NCBI RefSeq assembly: GCF_016899425.1
Contig: NZ_CP045995.1
Coordinates: 496,001-560,000, forward strand
Direction: 5' to 3'
From: Burkholderia sp. MS389
GTDB lineage: Bacteria; Pseudomonadota; Gammaproteobacteria; Burkholderiales; Burkholderiaceae
DNA length: 64,000 bases
Part shown: positions 44,785-53,263 of the stretch, piece after piece
How the letters are laid out: the number at the start of each line of letters is the position of its first letter
How positions within the stretch are numbered: the stretch's first letter is position 1
Notes under the pieces: generated by a model
Databases searched by the model: none
Told to the model about the DNA's origin: nothing
Seen by the model: only the letters and a program-made list of their open reading frames with translations
Position numbers and translations under genes: made by a program

Positions 44785-46137
44785 ATGACGACCCGACGAT
44801 CGATCCCTTTCGGCCTGATGCTGCAAGGCGCAGGCAGCCACATGAATGCGTGGCGGCATCCGAGCAATCCGCCCGACGCAAGCATCAACCTCGACTTCGC
44901 GATCGGCGTCGCGCGCAAGGCGGAAGCCGCCGGCGTCGCGTTCGCGTTCGTCGCGGACGGCCTCTACATCAACGAGAAATCGATCCCGCACTTCCTGAAC
45001 CGCTTCGAGCCGCTGACCGTGCTGTCGGCGCTCGCGGTCGCGACGAAGAAGATCGGGCTCGCGGGCACGATTTCGACGTCGTACAGCGAACCGTTCACGG
45101 TCGCGCGCCAGCTCGCGTCGCTCGACGCGATCAGCGGCGGGCGCGCGGGCTGGAACGTCGTGACGACGCCGCTCGAAGGCACTGCGAAGAATTACGGCAA
45201 GGCGCACCCGGATCACGAACTGCGCTACGAGATCGCCGACGAATATCTCGACGTCGTGCAGGGTCTGTGGGACAGCTGGGACGACGATGCATTCGTGCGC
45301 GATCGCGCGACCGGCCGCTTCTTCGACCGCGACAAGCTGCATACGCTCGATCACCACGGCCGCTTCTTCCAGGTCGCGGGCCCGCTGAACATCCAGCGCT
45401 CGCCGCAGGGGCAGCCGGTGATCTTCCAGGCCGGCTCGTCCGATACCGGCATCGGCCTCGCGGGCAAATACGCGGATGCCGTGTTCACGCATTCGCCGTC
45501 GATCGACGAAACGGCCGCGTTCACGCGGCGCGTGAAACAGAGCGCCATCGAGCACGGGCGGCAGGCCGACGACGTGAAGATCTTCCCGGGCGTCGGGCCG
45601 ATCGTCGGCCGCACGGCCGCCGAAGCGGAGGACAAGTACCAGGCGATCCGCGACCTGCTGACCATCGACGAAGCGCTCGCGTACCTCGGCCGCTATTTCG
45701 ATCACCACGATTTCACGCAGTACGCGCTCGACGCGCCGTTCCCGGAACTCGGCGAGCTCGGCCGCAACAGCTTCCGCTCGACCACCGACCGCATCAAGGC
45801 CGATGCGAAACAGAAAGGCCTGACGCTGCGCGAGACGGCGCTCGCGGTCGCGACGCCGCGCCCGAACTTCATCGGCACGGCCGAGCACGTCGCCGACGAA
45901 CTGATCCGCTGGCACGACGCGGGCGCCGGCGACGGCTTCATCCTCGGTTTTCCGGTGCAGGCGCAGGGCGTCGACGATTTCATCGAGCTCGTGATTCCGG
46001 TGCTCGAGGCGCGCGGCCGCTACAGCCGCGACCTGCCCGGCGCCACGCTGCGCGACCACCTCGGTCTGCCGCGCAAGGCGAGCCGCTACGCGACGCCTGG
46101 CGCCGCACAGGAAGCGGCCGCCGAAGCGCACGCTTGA
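44785..46137 (+). CDS. NtaA/DmoA/CmoJ-family FMN-dependent monooxygenase
   Basis: A 450-aa flavin monooxygenase of the NtaA/SnaA/DmoA/CmoJ group. Marks: [20 protein letters not shown] at the start, [52 protein letters not shown], and [33 protein letters not shown]. In Bacillus CmoJ (YtnJ) cleaves the C-S bond of N-acetyl-S-alkylcysteine; close homologues act on NTA or dimethyl sulfide. The gene starts 10 bases after the LLM gene, so they are co-translated. A flavin reductase partner must come from elsewhere. Substrate inferred from context. Confidence 0.9.
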   Translation: MTTRRSIPFGLMLQGAGSHMNAWRHPSNPPDASINLDFAIGVARKAEAAGVAFAFVADGLYINEKSIPHFLNRFEPLTVLSALAVATKKIGLAGTISTSYSEPFTVARQLASLDAISGGRAGWNVVTTPLEGTAKNYGKAHPDHELRYEIADEYLDVVQGLWDSWDDDAFVRDRATGRFFDRDKLHTLDHHGRFFQVAGPLNIQRSPQGQPVIFQAGSSDTGIGLAGKYADAVFTHSPSIDETAAFTRRVKQSAIEHGRQADDVKIFPGVGPIVGRTAAEAEDKYQAIRDLLTIDEALAYLGRYFDHHDFTQYALDAPFPELGELGRNSFRSTTDRIKADAKQKGLTLRETALAVATPRPNFIGTAEHVADELIRWHDAGAGDGFILGFPVQAQGVDDFIELVIPVLEARGRYSRDLPGATLRDHLGLPRKASRYATPGAAQEAAAEAHA

Positions 46138-46205
46138 CGCCGCCGCGCCGCCCGTGCGCGGCGCGGTGCACCTGCCCGATCGATCGATTCGAGGATTCCC
46201 ACGAC

Positions 46206-47996
46206 ATGAGCGACACGACCCACCTCGGCGGCGCGCTGCCGCCGCTCTCTTCCCCCGGCACACGCGAGCCCGGCACGCATGTGCGGATCGTGCCCGCGCG
46301 CCACCGGTCGCGCACGGCCGGCACCGTGCTCGCGCTCGTGCTGATCGCAATCACGCTGCATTCGATCCTCGGCAATCCGCAGTGGGGCTGGCCTGTGTTC
46401 GCCGAATGGTTCCTGTCGCCGCCGGTGCTGTCGGGGCTCGCGCGCACGCTGGTGCTGACGCTGCTCGGCGCGGTGTTCGGCTTCGTGCTCGGCGCGTTCG
46501 TCGCGCTGGCCCGGCTGTCGCGTTCGCGCCTGCTGTCCGCCAGCGCCTGGACCTTCGTGTGGCTGTTCCGCTCGATTCCGCTGATCGTGCTGCTGCTGAT
46601 CCTGAACAACCTCGGCTACCTGTACGAGCATGTGCGGCTCGGCGTGCCGTTCACCGACATCGTGTGGTTCGACACGCCGACCACCGATCTGATCAGCCCG
46701 TTCCTCGCGGCCGTGCTCGGCCTCACGCTGAACCACGCGGCGTTTTCCGCGGAAGTGATCCGCGGCGGCATTCTCGCGGTCGACCAGGGGCAGCTCGAAG
46801 CCGCCGCCGCGCTCGGGCTGCCGCGCGGCCGGCAGACGTCGCGGATCGTGCTGCCGCAGGCGATGCGCGCGATCCTGCCGACTGCGTTCAACGATCTGAT
46901 CTCGCTCGCGAAAGGCACGTCGATGGTGTACGTGCTCGCGATGCCGGAGCTGTTCTACACGGTGCAGGTGATCTACCGCCGCAACCTCGAAGTGATTCCG
47001 CTGCTGATGGTCGCGACCGTCTGGTACCTGATCATCCTGACCGCGCTGTCCGCGATCCAGGTGCAGGTCGAGCGGCACTATGCGCGCGGCGCGCTGCGCA
47101 ATCCGCCGCCGTCCGTGGTCACGTTCGCGCTCGCGCGGATCGGCGGGCTGTGGCGGCGTGTCGCGTCGCGTCGTGCGGTATCGAGCGCGCATGTCGACGA
47201 GCGCCGCGCCGATACCGCGGCGGCCGTGTCGCGCACCGGCGGCGAAGTGGCCGTGCATGGCGTGTCGAAGCAGTTCGGCATGCAGCGCGTGCTCGACAAC
47301 GTATCGTTCGTCGCGCCGCGCGGCAGCGTGACCGTGATCGTCGGGCCGTCGGGCTCCGGCAAGTCGACGCTGCTGCGCACGATCAACCATCTCGAACGCG
47401 TCGACGACGGTTTCATCGACATCGACGGCGAACTGATCGGCTATCGCCGCGACGGCGACGTGCTGCACGAATTGAACGAACGCGACGTACTGAAGCGGCG
47501 CACGGCCGTCGGCATGGTGTTTCAGAACTTCAACCTGTTCCCGCACCTGACGGTGCTCGAGAACCTGGTCGAAGCGCCGGTCGCCGTCGCGGGCGTGACG
47601 CACGACGCAGCCGAGCACACGGCGCGTACGCTGCTCGCGCGGGTCGGCCTCGCGGATAAGGCCGATGCGTACCCGCGCCAGTTGTCCGGCGGCCAGCAGC
47701 AACGCGTCGCGATCGCGCGGGCGCTCGCGTTGCGACCGAAGGTGCTGCTGTTCGACGAACCGACGTCGGCGCTCGATCCCGAACTCGTCAACGAAGTGCT
47801 CGACGTGATCAAGGAACTCGCGCGCTCGGGCACGACGCTCGTGATCGTCACGCACGAGATCGGCTTCGCACGCGAAGTCGCGGACAACGTGCTGTTCATG
47901 GAACGCGGGCGCATCGTCGAGGCCGGGCCGCCCGCCGTCGTGCTCGACGCGCCGTCGCATTCGCGCACCCGTGCGTTCCTGTCGCGGGTGCTGTGA
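46206..47996 (+). CDS. amino-acid ABC transporter: fused permease and ATPase
   Basis: A 596-aa fusion. Residues about 35-300 are a HisM/GlnP-type permease with about five TM segments and the conserved EAA-like loop (GQLEAAAALGLPRGRQTSRIVLPQAMRAILP). After a linker (about 300-345) comes an ATP-binding domain with Walker A GPSGSGKST, Q-loop FQNFNLFPHLTV, signature LSGGQQQRVAIARAL and Walker B LLFDEPTSALDP. Separate permease and ATPase genes are usual; the fusion is less common. It should import the substrates of the two flanking binding proteins. ATG 46206 follows the monooxygenase by 68 bases in the same operon. Confidence 0.9.
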   Translation: MSDTTHLGGALPPLSSPGTREPGTHVRIVPARHRSRTAGTVLALVLIAITLHSILGNPQWGWPVFAEWFLSPPVLSGLARTLVLTLLGAVFGFVLGAFVALARLSRSRLLSASAWTFVWLFRSIPLIVLLLILNNLGYLYEHVRLGVPFTDIVWFDTPTTDLISPFLAAVLGLTLNHAAFSAEVIRGGILAVDQGQLEAAAALGLPRGRQTSRIVLPQAMRAILPTAFNDLISLAKGTSMVYVLAMPELFYTVQVIYRRNLEVIPLLMVATVWYLIILTALSAIQVQVERHYARGALRNPPPSVVTFALARIGGLWRRVASRRAVSSAHVDERRADTAAAVSRTGGEVAVHGVSKQFGMQRVLDNVSFVAPRGSVTVIVGPSGSGKSTLLRTINHLERVDDGFIDIDGELIGYRRDGDVLHELNERDVLKRRTAVGMVFQNFNLFPHLTVLENLVEAPVAVAGVTHDAAEHTARTLLARVGLADKADAYPRQLSGGQQQRVAIARALALRPKVLLFDEPTSALDPELVNEVLDVIKELARSGTTLVIVTHEIGFAREVADNVLFMERGRIVEAGPPAVVLDAPSHSRTRAFLSRVL

Positions 47997-48030
47997 TGCG
48001 CGCCGCTTCCCACCTGCGAGGTGCCGCGCG

Positions 48031-48963
48031 ATGACCGATCGACGCCGATTCATCACGGCCGCGCTGGTCGCGGCATCGGGCCTGCCGTGGCATGCGGCGC
48101 GCGCGGCGGCCGCCACCGCCGACCTGGACCCGCGCCAGGCCGGCCGCCCGCGCGCCGGCGCGGACGACGCGGCCATCCGCGCGGCAAGCGGCTATCGCTG
48201 GGTACGCGACGGTGCGTTCACGGTCGCGATCTCGCCGCATGCACCGCCGGTGTCGACCTATGCGACCGACGCGCGCACCGTGGTCGGCGCCGATCCCGAC
48301 TATGCGCAGCTCGTCGCCGACGCGCTCGGCCGCACGCTCGTGCTGGTGCCGATCGCGTGGGCCGACTGGCCGCTCGGGCTGACGTCCGGCAAGTACGACG
48401 CGGTGATCTCGAACGTCGGCGTGACCGAGAAGCGCAAGGAGAAATACGATTTCACGACCTACCGGCTCGGGCTGCACGGCTTCTACGTGCGCACCGCCAG
48501 CCCGATCGCGAAGATCGCGGAGCCGAAGGACGTCGCGGGTTTGAGGATCATCACCGGCGCCGGCACGAGCCAGGAGCGCATCCTGTTCGAATGGAGCAAG
48601 CGCAACGTCGCGCAGGGGCTGAAGCCGGCCGAGCTGCTCTATTTCGACGACGATGCGACCGCGCGCGTCGCGCTGCTGTCGGGCCGCGCGGATGCGGAGC
48701 TGAACCCGAACGCGTCGCTCGCGTACGAGGCCGCGCGCAGCGGCAAAATTCGCCGTGTCGGCGTCGTCAATGCCGGCTGGCCGGCGAATGCGGATGTGGC
48801 GATCGCGACGCGTCGCGGCAGCGGGCTCGCGCCCGCGCTGACGCTCGCGACCAATGCGCTGATCGGCAACGGCCGCTACGGACAGGCACTCGCGCGCTGG
48901 GGGTTGCAGAGCGAGGCGATCGCGCGGGCGGAGACCAATCCGCCGGGGTTGCCGTCGTTTTGA
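48031..48963 (+). CDS. amino-acid ABC transporter substrate-binding protein, copy 2
   Basis: A 310-aa periplasmic binding protein, a paralogue of the product at 42725. It carries a signal with DRRRFITAALVAASG, which looks Tat-like, then DLDPRQAGRPRAGADD, the same odd N-terminal motif as copy 1. The body matches copy 1 segment by segment (ISPHAPPVSTYATDARTVVG; WADWPLGLTSGKYDAVISNVGVTEKRKEKYDF). ATG 48031 lies 34 bp after the fused transporter gene. Duplication followed by divergence could broaden the ligand range. Last gene of the operon; a strong stem-loop follows. Confidence 0.9.
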   Translation: MTDRRRFITAALVAASGLPWHAARAAAATADLDPRQAGRPRAGADDAAIRAASGYRWVRDGAFTVAISPHAPPVSTYATDARTVVGADPDYAQLVADALGRTLVLVPIAWADWPLGLTSGKYDAVISNVGVTEKRKEKYDFTTYRLGLHGFYVRTASPIAKIAEPKDVAGLRIITGAGTSQERILFEWSKRNVAQGLKPAELLYFDDDATARVALLSGRADAELNPNASLAYEAARSGKIRRVGVVNAGWPANADVAIATRRGSGLAPALTLATNALIGNGRYGQALARWGLQSEAIARAETNPPGLPSF

Positions 48964-48976
48964 GCGTTCAATGCAC

Positions 48977-49012
48977 TCGCCCCGGCATGCCGTGACGGCG
49001 ATGCCGGGGCGA
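48977..49012. terminator. strong stem-loop between convergent genes
   Basis: TCGCCCCGGCAT and ATGCCGGGGCGA form a perfect 12-bp stem, and the 12-nt interior can extend it with GCCG/CGGC. It lies 13 bp past the binding-protein stop and about 20 bp before the end of the convergent monooxygenase gene. No T-run; the position suits a bidirectional terminator. Confidence 0.6.
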
Positions 49013-49033
49013 TTCGACTCACTGCTTGTTCGC

Positions 49034-50128
49034 CTACGCCGACACCGCGTCCCGATACCGGTCCAGTTCCGCGACATGCGCATGAATCGCCGGAATCAGC
49101 TCGCGCCCGTAAGCCAGCGCATCGTCGAGCGGATCGAAACCGCGAATCAGGAACGTCGATACGCCGAGCCGATAATACGCGCCCAGCGCCCGCGCGACCT
49201 GCTCGGGCGTGCCGACCAGCGCGGTCGAATTCCAGCGCGCGCCGGTCAGGTTCGCGACGCCCATCCACAGCCGCTCGTCGACCACGTCGCCCTGCGCGGC
49301 GGCCGCCATCAGCCGCTGCGAGCCCGCATTCTGCGGCGCGTGACCCGCGATCGGCTGGCCGTTCGCGATCCGCGCCGCGCGCACGCGCTCGCGGATCGCC
49401 TCGGCCTTTTCCCACGCGGCTGCCTCGGTATCGGCGATGATCGGCCGAAACGACACGCTGATGCGCGGCGCCCGCCCGAACGGCGCGGCAGCGGCACGCA
49501 CGCGCGCGATCTGCTCGCGCACCGCGTCGAGCGGCTCGCCCCACGTCATGTAGACGTCCGCATGCTCACCGGCGACCGCGAGCGCGGCCGGCGACGAGCC
49601 GCCGAAATAGATCGGCACGTGCGGCCGCTGCGCGCCCTTCACGACCGGCGACGCGCCGCGCAGCCGATAGAACGCGCCGTCGTGATCGACCGGCGCATCG
49701 GCCCGCCAGATCTGTTTCAGCACGTCGAGATATTCGCCGGTGCGGCGATAGCGCGCATCGTGCGGCACGAAATCGCCGTCGCGCTGCAGATCCGCATCGT
49801 CGCCGCCGGACACCACGTTCAGCGCGAGCCTGCCACCGCTGAACACGTCGAGCGTCGCGATCTGCCGCGCGGCGGCCGACGGCACGATCACGCCCGGCCG
49901 GTGCGCGAGCAGCAGCCGGATGCGTTCGGTCGCGGCGGCCGCGAACGACGCGACGATGAAGCCGTCCGCCGCGTTGCTGAAATGGCCGACCAGGATCTGG
50001 TCGAAGCCGGCCGCCTCGTGCGCCTGCGCGAAGCGGCGCACGTAGTCGGGCTGGACGGCCGCGCCGCCCGGTACGTCGACCTCCGCGCCGGGTGTCGCGG
50101 TGATCATGCCGATGATGTCGACTGGCAT
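49034..50128 (-). CDS. LLM-class FMN-dependent monooxygenase (SsuD-like)
   Basis: A 364-aa alkanesulfonate-monooxygenase-like enzyme. Visible: VDIIGMITATPGAEVDV at the start, QAHEAAGFDQILVGHFSNAADG, HRPGVIVPSAAARQIATLDVFSGGRLALNVVSGGDDADLQRDGD, and YRRTGEYLDVLKQIW, and PIYFGGSSPAAL, all typical of the SsuD group that releases sulfite from sulfonates with FMNH2. ATG 50128 gives the family start. The SsuA-like binding protein gene lies upstream on the same strand, 70 bp away. Convergent with the S-alkylcysteine-type operon. No ssuB, ssuC or ssuE gene is in the window, so the transporter core and reductase must be elsewhere. Confidence 0.88.
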   Translation of the reverse strand: MPVDIIGMITATPGAEVDVPGGAAVQPDYVRRFAQAHEAAGFDQILVGHFSNAADGFIVASFAAAATERIRLLLAHRPGVIVPSAAARQIATLDVFSGGRLALNVVSGGDDADLQRDGDFVPHDARYRRTGEYLDVLKQIWRADAPVDHDGAFYRLRGASPVVKGAQRPHVPIYFGGSSPAALAVAGEHADVYMTWGEPLDAVREQIARVRAAAAPFGRAPRISVSFRPIIADTEAAAWEKAEAIRERVRAARIANGQPIAGHAPQNAGSQRLMAAAAQGDVVDERLWMGVANLTGARWNSTALVGTPEQVARALGAYYRLGVSTFLIRGFDPLDDALAYGRELIPAIHAHVAELDRYRDAVSA

Positions 50129-50198
50129 GTCGGGGTGTCCTTGGGTATGTCGATCGGGAATCGCGGAAATCGCGGGAATCGTGAAGCGGGCCGCACGG

Positions 50199-51158
50199 TC
50201 ACTGCGCGGCTGCCGTCTTCTGCGCGAACGCACCCGCATACGAGCGGTCGAGCAGCTTCGACGTGTCGTACGCGGCCGGAATCACGCCGGACTTGTGCAG
50301 GAAGTCGGCCGTGTTCTGCGCATCCTTCGCGGCCGTTTCGTCGACCGGGCCGACGCGCTGTTTGGCATTGTTGAGCCAGCGATACGCGACGTCGGGTTCG
50401 AGATTCGCGCGTTTCGCCCACAGGTCCGCGTACTCGCGCGGATGACTGTCGACCCACTGGCGCGCGGCCACCACGCGCCGCAGGAAATCGGTGATCTCGG
50501 CGCGCTTGCCCGACGCGGCCTGCTCGTTCGCGGCGACGAAGCTCAGCGCGGGCATCAGCCCCTGCGCGGTCGTCACGGGCCGCGCGCCCTGCCGCAACGC
50601 GAGCGTGCTGACGAACGGTTCCCACAGCGATACCGCATCGACCGAACCGTTCGCGAGCGCGTTGGTCGCGTCGATCGGCATCAGGTACGCGTACTTCACC
50701 GAATCGGCGCGCAGGCCCGCATGTTCGAGCGCGCGCAGCACGAGCTGCTGGCTCCAGGCGCCGCGCCAAACCGCGATGGTCTTGCCCTGCAGGTCGGCCA
50801 CGGTGCGCACCGGCGAGTTCTTCGGCACGAGGATCGCGACGCCGTCGAGGCTCTGCCGCGACACCGCGACGACCTTGACCGGCGCGCCGCGCGCGGCCAG
50901 CGTGAGCAGCGCGGAATCGCCGAGGAAGCCGATGTCGATCGCGTTGCCGTTCAGGCTTTCGGCCACCGGCGCGGCGGCCTGGAAGTGCTTCCACTCGATC
51001 GTGTAAGGCAGGTCCTTCAGCACGCCGGACGCTTCCATCGACGCCTGGATGTTGAAGTAGTTCTGTTCACCGACGCGCAGCGTGACGGTGTCTTTGGCGA
51101 TGCCCGGCTGCGCGGCGAGCGCCAGCAAGAGCGCCGTGACGATTCGGCTCAACAACAT
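50199..51158 (-). CDS. SsuA-like sulfonate/NMT1-type substrate-binding protein
   Basis: A 319-aa periplasmic binding protein of the SsuA/TauA/NMT1 family. A signal peptide ends near QPGIAK. Elements: LRVGEQNYFNIQASMEASGVLKDLPYTIEWKHFQAAAPVAESLNGNAIDIGFLGDSALLTLAARGAPVKVVA, then DLQGKTIAVWRGAWSQQLVLRALEHAGL, the typical sulfonate-binding layout. GGGAG lies about six bases before ATG 51158. It is followed by the SsuD-like gene on the same strand. It would bind an aliphatic sulfonate or a related sulfur compound. An inverted repeat at 51313 lies upstream. Confidence 0.88.
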   Translation of the reverse strand: MLLSRIVTALLLALAAQPGIAKDTVTLRVGEQNYFNIQASMEASGVLKDLPYTIEWKHFQAAAPVAESLNGNAIDIGFLGDSALLTLAARGAPVKVVAVSRQSLDGVAILVPKNSPVRTVADLQGKTIAVWRGAWSQQLVLRALEHAGLRADSVKYAYLMPIDATNALANGSVDAVSLWEPFVSTLALRQGARPVTTAQGLMPALSFVAANEQAASGKRAEITDFLRRVVAARQWVDSHPREYADLWAKRANLEPDVAYRWLNNAKQRVGPVDETAAKDAQNTADFLHKSGVIPAAYDTSKLLDRSYAGAFAQKTAAAQ

Positions 51159-51312
51159 GATCTCCCGGAAGGTTGGCGGGCAGCCGCGCGACCGCGGCGC
51201 CCTTTTGTCCGTTTCGTCCGCCGTGCGAAACCGCCGGCGAGACGGATGGAACCGGTGAAGATACGTCGATCCACTTCATGACACAAACGCAATATTCTTC
51301 TATGTAAAGATG

Positions 51313-51334
51313 CGAATGTTTTATGAAGCATTCG
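51313..51334. promoter_or_regulatory. inverted repeat upstream of the SsuA-like gene
   Basis: CGAATG-N10-CATTCG lies 155 bp before the SsuA-like start, in an AT-rich stretch that also has candidate promoter bases (AATATTCTTCTATGTAAAG). It may be a site for a sulfur-responsive LysR regulator such as CysB or SsuR, but the match is not specific. Confidence 0.35.
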
Positions 51335-51395
51335 TCCATGAGCGGGGCTCGCCGCCGGCCGCCGCTTCGTGAATTTCGAACGATTCCTCGATATA

Positions 51396-51443
51396 TATTT
51401 CGCACACGAAATAAATCATGAACTATATTTCGCATACGAAATA
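51396..51443. promoter_or_regulatory. twin palindromic operators before the hydrolase-marR pair
   Basis: Two nearly identical palindromes, TATTTCG-CACA-CGAAATA (51396-51413) and TATTTCG-CATA-CGAAATA (51426-51443), are 30 bp apart. The second ends 21 bp before the hydrolase ATG. Their 7-bp arms suit a MarR or TetR dimer, and marR is the second gene of the operon, so autoregulation is likely. Confidence 0.68.
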
Positions 51444-51464
51444 ACTGCCCGATCGAGGATGGCC

Positions 51465-52382
51465 ATGACCTCCCAACCCATCGAGTTTTCCGCGGCCGAC
51501 GGCTATGTGCTGCACGGCACGCTGTGGTCGCCGGACGCGACGCCGCGCGCGCTGGTCCTGATCCATCCGGCAACGGCCGTGCCCGAGCGGCTGTATGCGG
51601 GCTTCGCACGCTTCCTGACCGAGCGCGGTTTCGCGGCGCTGACCTACGACTATCGCGGCATCGGCGCATCGCGGCCCGCGCGGCTGGGCGCGCTTCGGGC
51701 CCGCATGCGCGACTGGATGGAGCTGGACGTGGGCGCCGCGACCGCATGGGCCCGGCACGCCTACGAAGGGCTGCCGCTGCTGGCGGTCGGCCATAGCGTC
51801 GGCGGACATGCGATCGGGCTGTCCGGCGCGACGCCGCATCTGCGCGCGGCCGTGCTGGTCGCCGCGCATGCGGGCAGCACGCGGCTGATCGCGCAGGCGG
51901 CCGAACGCGTGAAGGTCCGGCTCATCCTGCGCGTGCTCGGCCCGCTGATGTCCGCGCTGCTCGGCTACGTACCCGGCAAGCGGCTCGGGCTCGGCGAGGA
52001 TCTACCGGCCGGCGTGTTCCGCGAATGGAGCCGCTGGACGACGCTGCCGCGCTACTTCTTCGACGATCCGACGCTCGGCGCGGCCGAGCGCTTCTCGAAG
52101 CAGCAGTTGCCGATCCTCGCGCTCGGCTTCGACGACGATCCGTGGGCGAACCCGGCCGCGATCGGCCTGCTGGTAAGCTATCTGGCCCGCGCGAAGGTCG
52201 AACGCCGTCAGATCGATCCGCGCGCGGCGGGCAGCGGCCCGGTCGGGCACATGGGCTTCTTTCGCAGCCGGCCCGGCGCCGTGCTGTGGCCCGACGTCGC
52301 CGACTGGCTCGCGCAGGCAATCGACACGCCGCGCAGCGCGAGCCGTCCGTCCCTTTCCATTGCAGCCGGGAACCCAGCTTGA
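51465..52382 (+). CDS. alpha/beta hydrolase
   Basis: A 305-aa alpha/beta-fold hydrolase. The nucleophile elbow is GHSVGGH (about residue 111), preceded by LALTYDYRGIGASRP-type oxyanion strands; an acidic residue and the late His in GHMGFFRS fit the triad. It resembles serine hydrolases of the YheT/lysophospholipase type. ATG 51465 is preceded by GAGG six bases earlier; an ATG at 51459 is the alternative. Twin palindromes lie directly upstream. The stop overlaps the MarR gene start by four bases (TTGA), so the two are co-translated. Substrate unknown, probably an ester the MarR protein responds to. Confidence 0.85.
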   Translation: MTSQPIEFSAADGYVLHGTLWSPDATPRALVLIHPATAVPERLYAGFARFLTERGFAALTYDYRGIGASRPARLGALRARMRDWMELDVGAATAWARHAYEGLPLLAVGHSVGGHAIGLSGATPHLRAAVLVAAHAGSTRLIAQAAERVKVRLILRVLGPLMSALLGYVPGKRLGLGEDLPAGVFREWSRWTTLPRYFFDDPTLGAAERFSKQQLPILALGFDDDPWANPAAIGLLVSYLARAKVERRQIDPRAAGSGPVGHMGFFRSRPGAVLWPDVADWLAQAIDTPRSASRPSLSIAAGNPA

Positions 52383-52810
52383 GCGAAGACCGACGACTGT
52401 TTTTCATGTTGAACATCGGCCAGCGGCGCGTGCAGCGCTGGATCGACCGCAACGCCGAAACCGACACGCGCGCGAGCGCCGCGCAGGCCGGCGCGCTGTT
52501 CTGCCTCGCGAAGCAGGACGGCGCACTGATCGGCGAAGTTGGCGCCGCGCTGCAGCTCGCGCCGTCCGCGATGACGGGGCTCGCCGACCGGATGGCGAAG
52601 GCCGGCCTCATCACGCGTCACGCCGATTCGGACGACGGCCGCGCAACGCGGCTCTATCTGACCGACGCAGGCCACGCGGCGCTCAAGCGTGCGCGCGTGC
52701 TGCTGCGCGAACTCAACGGCAAGCTGTGCGACGGGTTCTCCGACGACGAACTCGACGTCGTCGCGCGCTGGCTGCACGCGTTGCAGGAACGGTTTCCGGC
52801 AGAGCGCTGA
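52379..52810 (+). CDS. MarR-family transcriptional regulator
   Basis: A 143-aa MarR regulator. The winged-helix core is seen in GEVGAALQLAPSAMTGLADRMAKAGLITRHADSDDGRATRLYLTDAG, including the wing DSDDGRATR. The likely start is TTG 52379, overlapping the hydrolase stop (TTGA), because the residues from there (LSEDRRLFFMLN) extend the first helix; an ATG at 52406 would clip it. It should repress its own operon through the twin palindromes at 51396-51443 and be released by a small phenolic or ester ligand. It is typical for a hydrolase-marR pair; ligand unknown. Confidence 0.86.
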   Translation: MSEDRRLFFMLNIGQRRVQRWIDRNAETDTRASAAQAGALFCLAKQDGALIGEVGAALQLAPSAMTGLADRMAKAGLITRHADSDDGRATRLYLTDAGHAALKRARVLLRELNGKLCDGFSDDELDVVARWLHALQERFPAER

Positions 52811-53263
52811 GCAGCGCATCGCGCTGGCGACCGGCTCGCGCCGGCATCCATCGCAAGCGATTGCGATTCGCGTTTTCGATTCGATTTTCATGCCGCCGCA
52901 ACGGCAAATCTTGCATGCCGGCCACCCGCTTCCGGCAACGCTTTCCGGCTACGTCCTGTTACAAAAAACCGCCTGTCGCGCGACATTCGAATCGCCTACA
53001 TTGCAATCCACTTCGACACATTCGTCGCATGCCCTGACTGGCGTTCCCGTCGGGTCGACATCGCAGACACACCCGACAAGCATTGAAAACGAAGAGGAGT
53101 CTTAACCGAAGCGCTGGCGGCATCCAGCGCACGCGGATTGCGATGACTGAAGCGGCACGCTGAACCGGACGTCACGACGTGCGCGGCACGATCGGCCGCG
53201 CTTCGGTTCGCATTGCCTCGTCGTGCCCCGCCATCGCCCCCGCACCTCACCGAGGAGTCGTCC
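52811..53263. other. intergenic region before the sialidase-fold gene
   Basis: A 453-bp gap with no supported gene. A perfect inverted repeat ATCGCAA-GCGA-TTGCGAT at 52850-52867 lies 40 bp past the MarR stop and could be a transcript end or an operator. The stretch 52890-53100 is AT-richer and probably carries the promoter and leader of the next gene. Confidence 0.4.
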
